A stretch of DNA of 14,533 nt from the NCBI GenBank assembly GCA_029777755.1, contig JAKORQ010000189.1:1-14533 (forward strand), given 5' to 3'. Numbering within the stretch: position 1 is the first letter of the stretch; the number at the start of each line of letters is the position of its first letter. Below the pieces are notes generated by a model, which was not told the origin of the DNA, searched no databases, and saw only the letters and a program-made list of their open reading frames with translations. The DNA is from Planctomycetota bacterium. Lineage in GTDB: Bacteria; Planctomycetota; Phycisphaerae; Tepidisphaerales; Tepidisphaeraceae. Positions 1 to 6,532 of this stretch are shown here, in pieces. Made by a program: the position numbers and the translations under genes.

Positions 1-1026
1 GAGCAGGTCGCCCGCATGGGGCGTGACACCAATCTCACAGGGCTGGGGAGAAACGAACTGAATCCCTCGATGAGCTATTTCCCGCCGGAACTGTACAGCA
101 CCGACTGGGCCATTGATCGCGGCATCGAGGCGATCTACGACCGCGATAAGACCGCCCCGCTGTTCCTGTGGATCTCGCTGGTCGATCCGCATCCGCCGCT
201 GATGATCCACGAACCGTACTACAGCATGTACGACAACGAGCCGATCCCCGAGCCGAACATCCCCCAGTGGGCCCGTGGTCGCGCTCCCTATGCGATGGAG
301 GTCCATCGCCGGGGCAATCATGCCATACCCATGAAGCCCGGCGAGATGCGCAAGGCCCGCGGCGTCTATTACGGAATGATCACCAATATCGATCACCAGC
401 TTGGACGGCTCTTTGGGGCGCTGATGAAGGCGGGCATGTGGCAGGACACAGCCGTCATCTACACCTCCGACCATGGCGAACTGCTGGGCGATTTTGGCGA
501 CTTCTGCAAGAGCAGCTTCCTGGAGCCATCGGCTCGCGTGCCGTTCATCGCACGCCTGCCGCGCTGGATGTCGCCGGCCATCGGGCAGGTGAGCGACGCG
601 CTGGTCAACCTCGCGGATCTCTATCCCACCATCCTGGAACTGGGCGGCGCCACCATCCCGGAAGACATCGATGCCCGAAGCGCCCTGCCGGTGCTCCTGG
701 GCAAATCAAACCAGGTGAATGACCACATCCACGGCCAGATCAGCGGCTCGCACATGTTCCATGATGGCCGCTACAAGTACCTCTACTTCGTCGAGGATGG
801 CCGGGAGCTGCTATTCGACATGAAAAATGACCCGCACGAGACGCGCGACCTGTCGGGGAATAGAGAACTGGTCGAGCCGATACGCCAGCGCTTCATCCAG
901 CACCTGATGGAAGAGAACAATCCCCACGTGCAGGATGGCAAGCTGCTCAACGAGGGTCGCACGGAGCTGCCGCACAACGACGCCATCGGCTGGCTAGGCT
1001 GGGGCGGGACAACGTCGGGGATCTAG
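1..1026 (+). CDS. Sulfatase, C-terminal part (5' end outside window)
   Basis: The frame is open from the first base, so the ATG at 16 is most likely internal and the gene is cut by the window edge. About 341 residues are visible. They carry arylsulfatase/choline-sulfatase family hallmarks: a DPHPP segment near 184-198, the metal-site SDHGE motif at 466-480, then KSSF...EPSARVP at 508-543, where the Lys (508-510) matches the sulfate-binding Lys of the family. The usual C-terminal block (RYKYLYF...LLFDMKNDPHETRDL) lies around 769-852. The N-terminal Cys/Ser-x-Pro-x-Arg motif that becomes formylglycine, and any signal peptide, would be upstream and cannot be checked. The family hydrolyses sulfate esters, often on exported polysaccharides; the substrate here is unknown. 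Oddity: the common GDHG after SDHGExL reads GDFG (Phe codon 493-495). The gene converges on nuoD. Confidence 0.9.
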   Translation, partial: EQVARMGRDTNLTGLGRNELNPSMSYFPPELYSTDWAIDRGIEAIYDRDKTAPLFLWISLVDPHPPLMIHEPYYSMYDNEPIPEPNIPQWARGRAPYAMEVHRRGNHAIPMKPGEMRKARGVYYGMITNIDHQLGRLFGALMKAGMWQDTAVIYTSDHGELLGDFGDFCKSSFLEPSARVPFIARLPRWMSPAIGQVSDALVNLADLYPTILELGGATIPEDIDARSALPVLLGKSNQVNDHIHGQISGSHMFHDGRYKYLYFVEDGRELLFDMKNDPHETRDLSGNRELVEPIRQRFIQHLMEENNPHVQDGKLLNEGRTELPHNDAIGWLGWGGTTSGI

Positions 1027-1255
1027 CGACGGCCATGAAGTTTGAAGGAACCGCAGATGAACACGGAGGGACACAGACTTGTTCTTCTGAAATCGGTTTG
1101 TTGTGCAACGCCTATGGCGCAGCGATAGGACATGACGAGGCCGGCGGCACTGCGGGAGATAAGGTGATCCATGCAGGCGTGCTCGCGATGCGGGTGCTGG
1201 CCCACACCACACTACTCGCGAATTTCGATTTGCGATTTACTCTTCGCTTTTCGGC
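1027..1255. other. Intergenic gap between convergent sulfatase and nuoD
   Basis: The 229 bases contain a dispersed-type repeat (1047-1078) and otherwise no convincing gene. Short frames here on both strands lack ribosome sites and protein-like composition. No clear terminator with a U-tract was found for either neighbour; only short TCGC/GCGA arms near 1217-1236 could form a weak hairpin. Confidence 0.6.
1047..1078. repeat. Dispersed-type intergenic repeat, quasi-tandem 12-mer
   Basis: The stretch reads as near-repeats of about 12 bases, cgcagatgaaca then cggagggacaca then gac. From memory, spacers of this type (gcagatgaacacgga / gacacaga) recur between genes in planctomycete and verrucomicrobial genomes and are often mis-annotated on the opposite strand as short proteins with SVFICG-like translations. 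Only one clear copy is in this window, so its repetitive nature is inferred from familiarity. Confidence 0.45.
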
Positions 1256-2434
1256 TCAGCGGTCGACTTCGCCCATAACGACGTCGATTGAGCCAATGAT
1301 GGCCGGCACGTCCGCAAGCAGCACGCCGCGGCACAGTTCGCTGATGCAGGCAAGGTTCACGAAAGACGGCCCGCGGATCTTCAGGCGGTAGGGCATGGTG
1401 CCGCCCTGGCTCTCGATGAAGAAGCCCAGGTGGCCGCGTGGGTTCTCAAACTCGCCATACACCTCGCCCGGCGGAACTCGCATGGCACGCGGCAGCTTCG
1501 CCCGGAACGAGCCATCCGGAATCTGCTTGATGCACTGCCGCAGGATGCGGACGCTCTGACGCATCTCCTCCAGCTTGACCCAATAGCGATCCCAGCAGTC
1601 GCCAAGGGTCCCCTGGGCACCAGTGCCGACGGCCACATCAAACTGCAGCTCAGGGTAAACCGAGTACGGCCGATCGCGCCGCAGATCCAGCGGAACACCC
1701 GAGCCACGGATCATTGGGCCGGACAGCGCGTAGCGCGTTGCCAGGTCGCGAGTCACCACACCCACGTTGGCGGTTCGCCGGATGAAGATGTGGTTGTAGG
1801 TCAGCAGGCGGTCATACTCGACGATCTTTGGCTCGAAGTAGTCGAGGAATTCCTCCAGCTTGTCGAGGAACCCCGGGGGAAGATCCCACGTCACACCGCC
1901 GACGTTGATATACGAGAGTGTCAGGCGGGCGCCGCACAGCTGCTCGAACAGGTCGAGGATGTATTCGCGCTCGCGGAATGCATAGAGGAACGGGGCAAAC
2001 GCACCCAGGTCCATGCCATAGGTGCCAAAAGAGACCAGGTGCGAGGCGATACGGTTAAGCTCCGCCGCGATCACGCGGATGTACTCGGCGCGCCGAGGCA
2101 CCTCGATGCCGGCCAGTTTCTCCACGCACATCGCCCAGGCGTGGTTGTTGTTCATCGCCGCCAGGTAGTCCAGGCGGTCGGTATAGCCGACATACTGGTA
2201 ATAGTTCAGGTATTCGGCGATCTTTTCCTTGCAGCGGTGGAGGAAGCCGATGTGCGGCTCGGCCTCGAGGACCATTTCGCCGTCCGTGCGCAAGATCACG
2301 CGCAGCACGCCGTGGGTGGACGGATGCTGCGGGCCCATGTTGACGAGCATTTCCTCCGAGGCGACGTCGATCGTCTCATCTCCGCCGCCGGGAGCCAGGC
2401 CATACGCAATTTCGCGGACAGTATTAGTTGCCAT
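1256..2434 (-). CDS. nuoD: NADH-quinone oxidoreductase subunit D (49 kDa)
   Basis: NuoD is the peripheral-arm subunit of respiratory complex I that, with NuoB and NuoH, forms the quinone-binding site. The 392 residues match stand-alone NuoD length (about 390-420). Visible hallmarks are NMGPQHPSTHGVLR at 32-45 (His37 and His41 region, a quinone headgroup contact), LHRCKEKIAEY at 65-75, GYTDRLDYL at 83-91 (Tyr84 aligns with the quinone-contacting Tyr), a GEVYGEFENPRG block, and the classical C-terminus DVVMGEVDR. The [NiFe]-hydrogenase cysteine pairs are absent, which argues against the hydrogenase homologue. The ATG at 2434 is preceded by GGAG about 11 bases upstream and by a good promoter at 2485-2513. 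No other nuo gene is adjacent, so it is an orphan here. A small change: the frequent HRG in this family reads HRC (Cys68). Confidence 0.96.
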   Translation of the reverse strand: MATNTVREIAYGLAPGGGDETIDVASEEMLVNMGPQHPSTHGVLRVILRTDGEMVLEAEPHIGFLHRCKEKIAEYLNYYQYVGYTDRLDYLAAMNNNHAWAMCVEKLAGIEVPRRAEYIRVIAAELNRIASHLVSFGTYGMDLGAFAPFLYAFREREYILDLFEQLCGARLTLSYINVGGVTWDLPPGFLDKLEEFLDYFEPKIVEYDRLLTYNHIFIRRTANVGVVTRDLATRYALSGPMIRGSGVPLDLRRDRPYSVYPELQFDVAVGTGAQGTLGDCWDRYWVKLEEMRQSVRILRQCIKQIPDGSFRAKLPRAMRVPPGEVYGEFENPRGHLGFFIESQGGTMPYRLKIRGPSFVNLACISELCRGVLLADVPAIIGSIDVVMGEVDR

Positions 2435-2484
2435 CAGCTTACGAGCTCCACGTCATCGGGCATCGCCATCGCCCGTGGGCAGGC

Positions 2485-2513
2485 ATTGTATGGTCTGGCC
2501 TCCACATTGCCAA
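2485..2513 (-). promoter_or_regulatory. Sigma70-type promoter of nuoD
   Basis: On the minus strand the bases read TTGGCA (2513-2508), a 17-base spacer, and TACAAT (2490-2485). Each hexamer matches consensus at 5 of 6 positions. The predicted start near 2478 gives a leader of about 43 bases before the nuoD ATG. This shows that the gene can be transcribed on its own. Confidence 0.6.
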
Positions 2514-2604
2514 ACGCACCTTTACATGCAATTCACCTTCATTATTGCAACCCAGCCCACCGTTGTGTGGTTTACGCAGTACAATGCGGTAGAATGCACC
2601 TGGC

Positions 2605-4788
2605 ATGATCACATCGGAGATTCGCAAGACTGCACTATCGTTGTTGGCACGCTGGTCGGACGCTGCAGAGAAATGGTGGTACAGCTGCCCGGAGAACCCG
2701 GCGCTGGGCTGCTATGGCACCGGCTACGACCACTGGGGAAACCACACCAACCTCAAGTACGCGGCCGCCATGGCCGTGCTGGCAAGGTTCGGCGAGGATC
2801 TGCCCCCATCCCATCGCCAGCGCTGCCTCTATCGCGCCCTGGCCGCCTTCCGCTTCTCGCTGGGCGCTCACCTGGCTATCGGGAAAGGCACGCTCCATGA
2901 CAGTGTGCAATGGGGCAACACCTGGATCACTGCCCTTGCCCTTGAGCGCTTCATGCATGGCATGTACCTGCTGGATGAACATCTCACCGATGAGGACCGC
3001 GATATGGTTCGCCGGGTACTCATCTCCGAGGCGAACTGGCTGACCGACCACTACGAGATCGTCGCCGGCCAGTGGAACAGCTCCGGCAAGAACAAGCCTG
3101 AGTCGAACCTGTGGAACGGCGCTATCTGCTGGCGGACGGCCGAGAGCTATCCCGACCATCCCCGCGCCTCCGCCTGGCGCGAGAGGGCCCACGAGTTCTT
3201 CATCAACGGCGTGAGCATCCCGGCCGACGCCTCCGACCCGACCATTGTCGCCGGCAAGCCGATCTGTCAGCGCTTCCGCGGGGCGAATTTCTTCCCCGAT
3301 TTCGCGCTGGATCATCACGGCTATCTCAACGTCGGCTACATGGTGATCTGCGCTTCCAACGCCGCCATCCTGCACTTTGACCTGAAGATGCTTGGCAAAG
3401 ACCGGCCGGAAACCCTCGACCACCACCAGCGCGACCTGTGGCAGGTACTTCGGCGAATGGTCTTCACCGATGGCCGACTGGCACGCATCGGCGGCGACAC
3501 GCGGGCACGCTATGGCTACTGCCAGGAGTTCCTGCTGCCATCGCTGCTCTACGCGGCCGACCATCTTGGCGACACCGATGCGCTGGCGATAGTGCCGCGG
3601 CAGTTGCAGCTCATGCAGAAGGAATTCGACCACAACGGCGACGGCAGCTTTTATGGCGATCGCCTGGATGCCATGAAGCGGTGGAGCCCCTACTACTACT
3701 GCCGCCTGGAATCCGACCGGGCCAATGCCCTGGGACAGCTCATCGTTTATCTCGATCTGGTCGATTCCATGAGACTCGCCGCCGCCCCCACCATCGAGAA
3801 GTTCGAGCAATCCTGCGAAGGTGTCTGGTCTGACCAGGAGCATGGCGCGGTGCTACACCGCTGCCCCACGCGCCTGGCAAGCTTTTCCTGGCGGGCATCG
3901 GGGCTGGCGCAGGGGATGTGCCTGCCGCCTGGGCGGGGCGACGAGGCCGAGTGGCTGCGAAATCTGGCCGGCTATGTTCGTTTCATCGGCGCCAGCGACA
4001 GCCTTGAGTACGGCCTCACCAGCCATCGCAAGGTCATGCGGCATGCCATCAAGACATTTACCGGCGGCTTCATCACCTGCGGCTGCATCGCCGAGGGACT
4101 CGACCTGAAACTGGACGACGGCTGGCGAAGCAGTGCGCCGGCGGCCGAGCACCAGATCATCTTCGCCGCCCTGCCGGATGGGCACACCGTGGTGGGTATG
4201 CAGTTCGCGACCGCCGTCAACTACCGCAGCTATCCCTGCGAGATAAAGGGACTGCACCTGAATCTGCCCAACGATGTGTACCAGGGGTTTCGCCGGGAGA
4301 TAGTGTCGCAGTCGGGCACATTGACTCTGGCAAGCCCCGCCAGCCTGGACGAGCTGATCGATCTCAACAGCCGCTGGGCGGTCTCCGGTGCGGTGGGTGT
4401 GCTGGGCATATACGGAAGCAAAAGCCTGGTGATCTCGCGCGCCGCGGACCGGCGTGGCGGGCGCTACCGTACGCTATTCGTCGAGGAGTTGTGCTGGCCG
4501 GGCATCGTTGGCACTCGTCCTGCCAGCCCCGGCGAAGTCCTGATCGACTGCGCCTGGCTGACGCGCACCGGCGCCACCGCCGACCAGATGCAGCAGACCG
4601 CCCGCACGACCAGTTACGGTTCCGATGGATTGCTGCGGACTGTTGACCTGCAGGGGGCGGATGGCGTGCGCTATCGGCTGATCGCCAACTTCTCCGACCA
4701 GCCGACAACGCCGGCCGAGTGCGCCGGGCCGCTCTCCCCCGGCGAGGCGGTCCTGATCAGCCTGGAGACGGGTAAGCAGATCTGTTGA
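2605..4788 (+). CDS. Uncharacterised 727-aa protein, toroid plus beta-sandwich-like, possibly carbohydrate-active
   Basis: I do not recognise a named family. Residues 1-400 are helix-rich, with aromatic and His/Asn signatures as in (alpha/alpha) toroid enzymes: YDHWGNHTN (41-49), SNLWNG (167-172), FPDFALDHHGYLNVGY (230-245) and RIGGDTRARYGYCQEF (294-309). Residues from about 410 to 727 look like beta-sandwich repeats (HQIIFAALPDGHTVVGMQF, YRLIANFSDQP). This order, and a His/Tyr pair (His237 or His238, Tyr245), recalls PL8-type and heparinase II/III-type polysaccharide lyases. That is a resemblance, not an assignment. A DHNGDGSF segment (342-349) looks like part of a calcium-binding loop. There is no signal peptide or membrane segment, so a cytoplasmic location is expected. 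The ATG lacks a clear Shine-Dalgarno; TACAAT (2580-2585) and TAGAAT (2590-2595) lie just upstream without a good -35, so a very short leader is possible. The next gene follows after 53 bases. Confidence 0.85.
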   Translation: MITSEIRKTALSLLARWSDAAEKWWYSCPENPALGCYGTGYDHWGNHTNLKYAAAMAVLARFGEDLPPSHRQRCLYRALAAFRFSLGAHLAIGKGTLHDSVQWGNTWITALALERFMHGMYLLDEHLTDEDRDMVRRVLISEANWLTDHYEIVAGQWNSSGKNKPESNLWNGAICWRTAESYPDHPRASAWRERAHEFFINGVSIPADASDPTIVAGKPICQRFRGANFFPDFALDHHGYLNVGYMVICASNAAILHFDLKMLGKDRPETLDHHQRDLWQVLRRMVFTDGRLARIGGDTRARYGYCQEFLLPSLLYAADHLGDTDALAIVPRQLQLMQKEFDHNGDGSFYGDRLDAMKRWSPYYYCRLESDRANALGQLIVYLDLVDSMRLAAAPTIEKFEQSCEGVWSDQEHGAVLHRCPTRLASFSWRASGLAQGMCLPPGRGDEAEWLRNLAGYVRFIGASDSLEYGLTSHRKVMRHAIKTFTGGFITCGCIAEGLDLKLDDGWRSSAPAAEHQIIFAALPDGHTVVGMQFATAVNYRSYPCEIKGLHLNLPNDVYQGFRREIVSQSGTLTLASPASLDELIDLNSRWAVSGAVGVLGIYGSKSLVISRAADRRGGRYRTLFVEELCWPGIVGTRPASPGEVLIDCAWLTRTGATADQMQQTARTTSYGSDGLLRTVDLQGADGVRYRLIANFSDQPTTPAECAGPLSPGEAVLISLETGKQIC

Positions 4789-4841
4789 AAGGGCAAAGTG
4801 CCGCTTTTCTCCTGTGGCATTTCCGCTAAGGTACGTCGGCC

Positions 4842-5849
4842 GTGAAGCGGATCCTGCTACTTATCGATGCTCAGCGCGATCTCCAGACAACGCGTTGCCT
4901 GGAACAGATAACGCTCGGCCTCGCGGGCGACTATCAGTTCCTTGAGTATCGCGTCACTCGCGATGGTTTTGCTCGAGGGATCCGGCAGTTTGTGGAGCTG
5001 CGCCGCATTGCTTCATCGGTAGACCTCGTGCATGCCTGGGGCGATCGCGCCATGCGGCTGGCAACCCTGGCAGCCAATAAGCCTCTGTTGTTCACGCCGC
5101 TGCCGGATGATCCGCTTTCCTCCATCCGCTGGCTGCGCTCGGCCATGGCGCGGCGGACGATCCACGTGATGCCCCTCAGTTCAGGCGAGGATCGCCTGCT
5201 CATCACCCGCGGGATCCCGCCTGAGTCATGCTCACTGGTGCGCCCCGGTATCCGCATCTTGCGCACCATCAGCCGGGATGATGATCTTCGCCGGCGCCTA
5301 GGCTTTTCCCCGGAGCACAAGGTAATCCTGCTGGCAGGCGAGAGTGCCCGCCATGCGGATCATCAACTTGCCGTGCTGGCGGTGACTCTTCTGGCCGAGA
5401 TGGATAAGAGCTATCGCATCCTCCTGCTGGGAACCGGCGAACAGGTGGAGACGGTGGAGCGAACGCATGCCGCGCTGAACGGCACGATACTCGTGAATGC
5501 AAGGCAGATGCTCGGAGATGATGTGCGATTTGAGCAGCTCGTCCCGGCCGCCGACGCGGGGGTTATCTCCGCGCCTGACCGCCTGGCTCTCATCCCCGTG
5601 CTGGCGTGCATGGCCGGCGGCTTGCCACTGGTCGGCCCCGCGACCGGCCCGGTCAGTGAGCTGCTGGAAGATCACCACACCGCCCTGCTCTACTGGCCAC
5701 GCACGTCGCGCAAACTCGCCCAGCGGCTGCTTACGTTGATGGAAAGCCCGATCCTGCGACGAAAGCTATCCGACCAGTCGCGCGCCGAGGCGTATGAACT
5801 GTACTCGGTCAGCCGCTTCCTGGACGAGATGCGGCGAATCTACGGCTAG
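4842..5849 (+). CDS. GT-B fold glycosyltransferase-like protein (GT4-like), motif-degenerate
   Basis: Translation starts at GTG 4842, with AAGG about 10 bases upstream, giving 335 residues. The layout fits a two-domain GT-B enzyme. The N-terminal half contains VHAWGD (63-68), placed like the acceptor-side His segment of GT4 enzymes. A linker VRPGI (133-137) corresponds to the VIPNGID-type hinge. A Rossmann half follows with VILLAGES (161-168), RILLLGTGE (192-200) and a terminal ACMAGGLPLVGPATGPVSEL stretch (255-274). That last stretch aligns with the LEAMACGLPVV...GGIPEL signature, but both glutamates of the E-x7-E donor motif are missing: Arg247 and Ala255 stand at those places. It may use another donor or be catalytically altered. 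It follows the 727-residue gene by 53 bases on the same strand with no terminator between, so co-transcription is likely. Confidence 0.8.
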   Translation: MKRILLLIDAQRDLQTTRCLEQITLGLAGDYQFLEYRVTRDGFARGIRQFVELRRIASSVDLVHAWGDRAMRLATLAANKPLLFTPLPDDPLSSIRWLRSAMARRTIHVMPLSSGEDRLLITRGIPPESCSLVRPGIRILRTISRDDDLRRRLGFSPEHKVILLAGESARHADHQLAVLAVTLLAEMDKSYRILLLGTGEQVETVERTHAALNGTILVNARQMLGDDVRFEQLVPAADAGVISAPDRLALIPVLACMAGGLPLVGPATGPVSELLEDHHTALLYWPRTSRKLAQRLLTLMESPILRRKLSDQSRAEAYELYSVSRFLDEMRRIYG

Positions 5850-5869
5850 CGCTGCTCAACCTCCTGTGC

Positions 5870-5891
5870 CGCGGCTTGTCCTCAAGCCGCG
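5870..5891. repeat. Perfect inverted repeat, 8-bp arms
   Basis: CGCGGCTT (5870-5877) and AAGCCGCG (5884-5891) flank the loop GTCCTC. The hairpin sits 20 bases after the glycosyltransferase stop codon. Neither side has a U-tract, so it is not a canonical intrinsic terminator. It may be an mRNA 3'-end stabiliser or a dispersed palindromic unit. Confidence 0.5.
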
Positions 5892-5956
5892 AGACACCGA
5901 GTCGGCAGAAGTATGCCCGTGTCGCATTCACATTGACCGGCATCGAGAGGCCAGAG

Positions 5957-5990
5957 GCGACTCAGTTACTTCGTCGCTCTTTATTTTCTC
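5957..5990 (+). terminator. Possible intrinsic terminator of the glycosyltransferase unit
   Basis: GCGAC (5957-5961) pairs with GTCGC (5973-5977) and is followed by tctttattttctc. The stem is only 5 bp with an 11-base loop, but the T-rich tail is on the correct side for the plus-strand unit ending at 5849. Confidence 0.35.
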
Positions 5991-6024
5991 CGTGCCTCCA
6001 CTTCCCTTCGCGAGCCACCCGCTT

Positions 6025-6474
6025 CTATCGCGCCTGGCGGCTGTCCACCAGGAACGTCACCGGTCCGTCATTGACAATCTCCACCTTCATATCCGCGCCG
6101 AACTTTCCAGTGGCCACCGGTACACCCAGCGACCGCACGCGATCGACAAGCAGATCAAAGAGCTTCGCCCCCATCTCAGGCGGCGCGACCTGATCAAGCG
6201 ACGGGCGCCGGCCATGCCGCGTACTGGCAGCCACCGTAAAATTGCTCACCAGCAGGATCGATCCCCCAACCTGCTTCACATCCAGGTCGAAATGCTTCTC
6301 TCCATTGCGGAACAGGCGCATGGCCACCAGCTTCCCGGCCGTCCATTCGATATCGGCCGGCGAATCATCCCGATGCACTGCCGCCAGCACCGCCATCCCC
6401 GGCCCAATCTCGCCCACCACTGAACCATCAACCGTCACACTGGCACGCAACACTCGCTGAATGACACAGATCAT
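6025..6474 (-). CDS. dtd: D-aminoacyl-tRNA deacylase
   Basis: Dtd hydrolyses D-amino acids and glycine mischarged onto tRNA, a chiral proofreading step in the cytoplasm. The 149 residues match the family length. The N-terminus MICVIQRVLRASVTV is typical. The active-site motif appears as SNFTVA (77-82), with the key Thr at position 80, and the second motif NDGPVTF (135-141) supplies the Gly-cis-Pro that screens chirality. The usual Gln of SQFTLA is Asn78 here, a mild variation. The start at 6474 agrees with the conserved MIxxIQRV opening, although the Shine-Dalgarno is weak or distant (AGGAG/AGGAA about 12-18 bases upstream). It lies 58 bases downstream of the cysteine desulfurase gene on the same strand and is probably co-transcribed with it. 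Confidence 0.97.
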   Translation of the reverse strand: MICVIQRVLRASVTVDGSVVGEIGPGMAVLAAVHRDDSPADIEWTAGKLVAMRLFRNGEKHFDLDVKQVGGSILLVSNFTVAASTRHGRRPSLDQVAPPEMGAKLFDLLVDRVRSLGVPVATGKFGADMKVEIVNDGPVTFLVDSRQAR

Positions 6475-6532
6475 CTGTAGACTGTTCCTGCTCCTGAACC
6501 AAGCACAACACTGAACGCGATGATGCCGCCTT

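Larger units (their letters stand above)
5850..6024. other. Intergenic gap between convergent glycosyltransferase and dtd genes
   Basis: The gap holds a perfect 8-bp hairpin (5870-5891), a short hairpin followed by a T-rich run (5957-5990), and a possible decayed copy of the 1047-1078 repeat in reverse orientation (ctccgtgcctccac, 5988-6001). I see no gene in it. Confidence 0.5.

Noticed and set aside
1035..1391. Short frames in the gap after the sulfatase, including SVFICG-like translations on the minus strand.
   Set aside because: They are translations of the intergenic repeat and run into nuoD antisense.
2580..2595. TACAAT and TAGAAT before the 727-residue gene, considered as -10 elements.
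   Set aside because: No acceptable -35 lies 16-18 bases upstream of either, so I mention them only in the gene entry.
1430..2608. A 392-codon frame on the plus strand over nuoD.
   Set aside because: The minus strand carries conserved NuoD. The opposite frame has no recognisable motifs or ribosome site.
2439..2627. A 62-codon minus-strand frame between nuoD and the divergent gene.
   Set aside because: It would contain the nuoD promoter and overlap the start of the divergent gene. It has no ribosome site or recognisable sequence.
2635..3843. A 402-codon frame on the minus strand inside the 727-residue gene.
   Set aside because: The translation is Val/Gly/Ala-rich without structure-like patterning. 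The plus-strand frame covers the whole region with enzyme-like composition and clear motifs.
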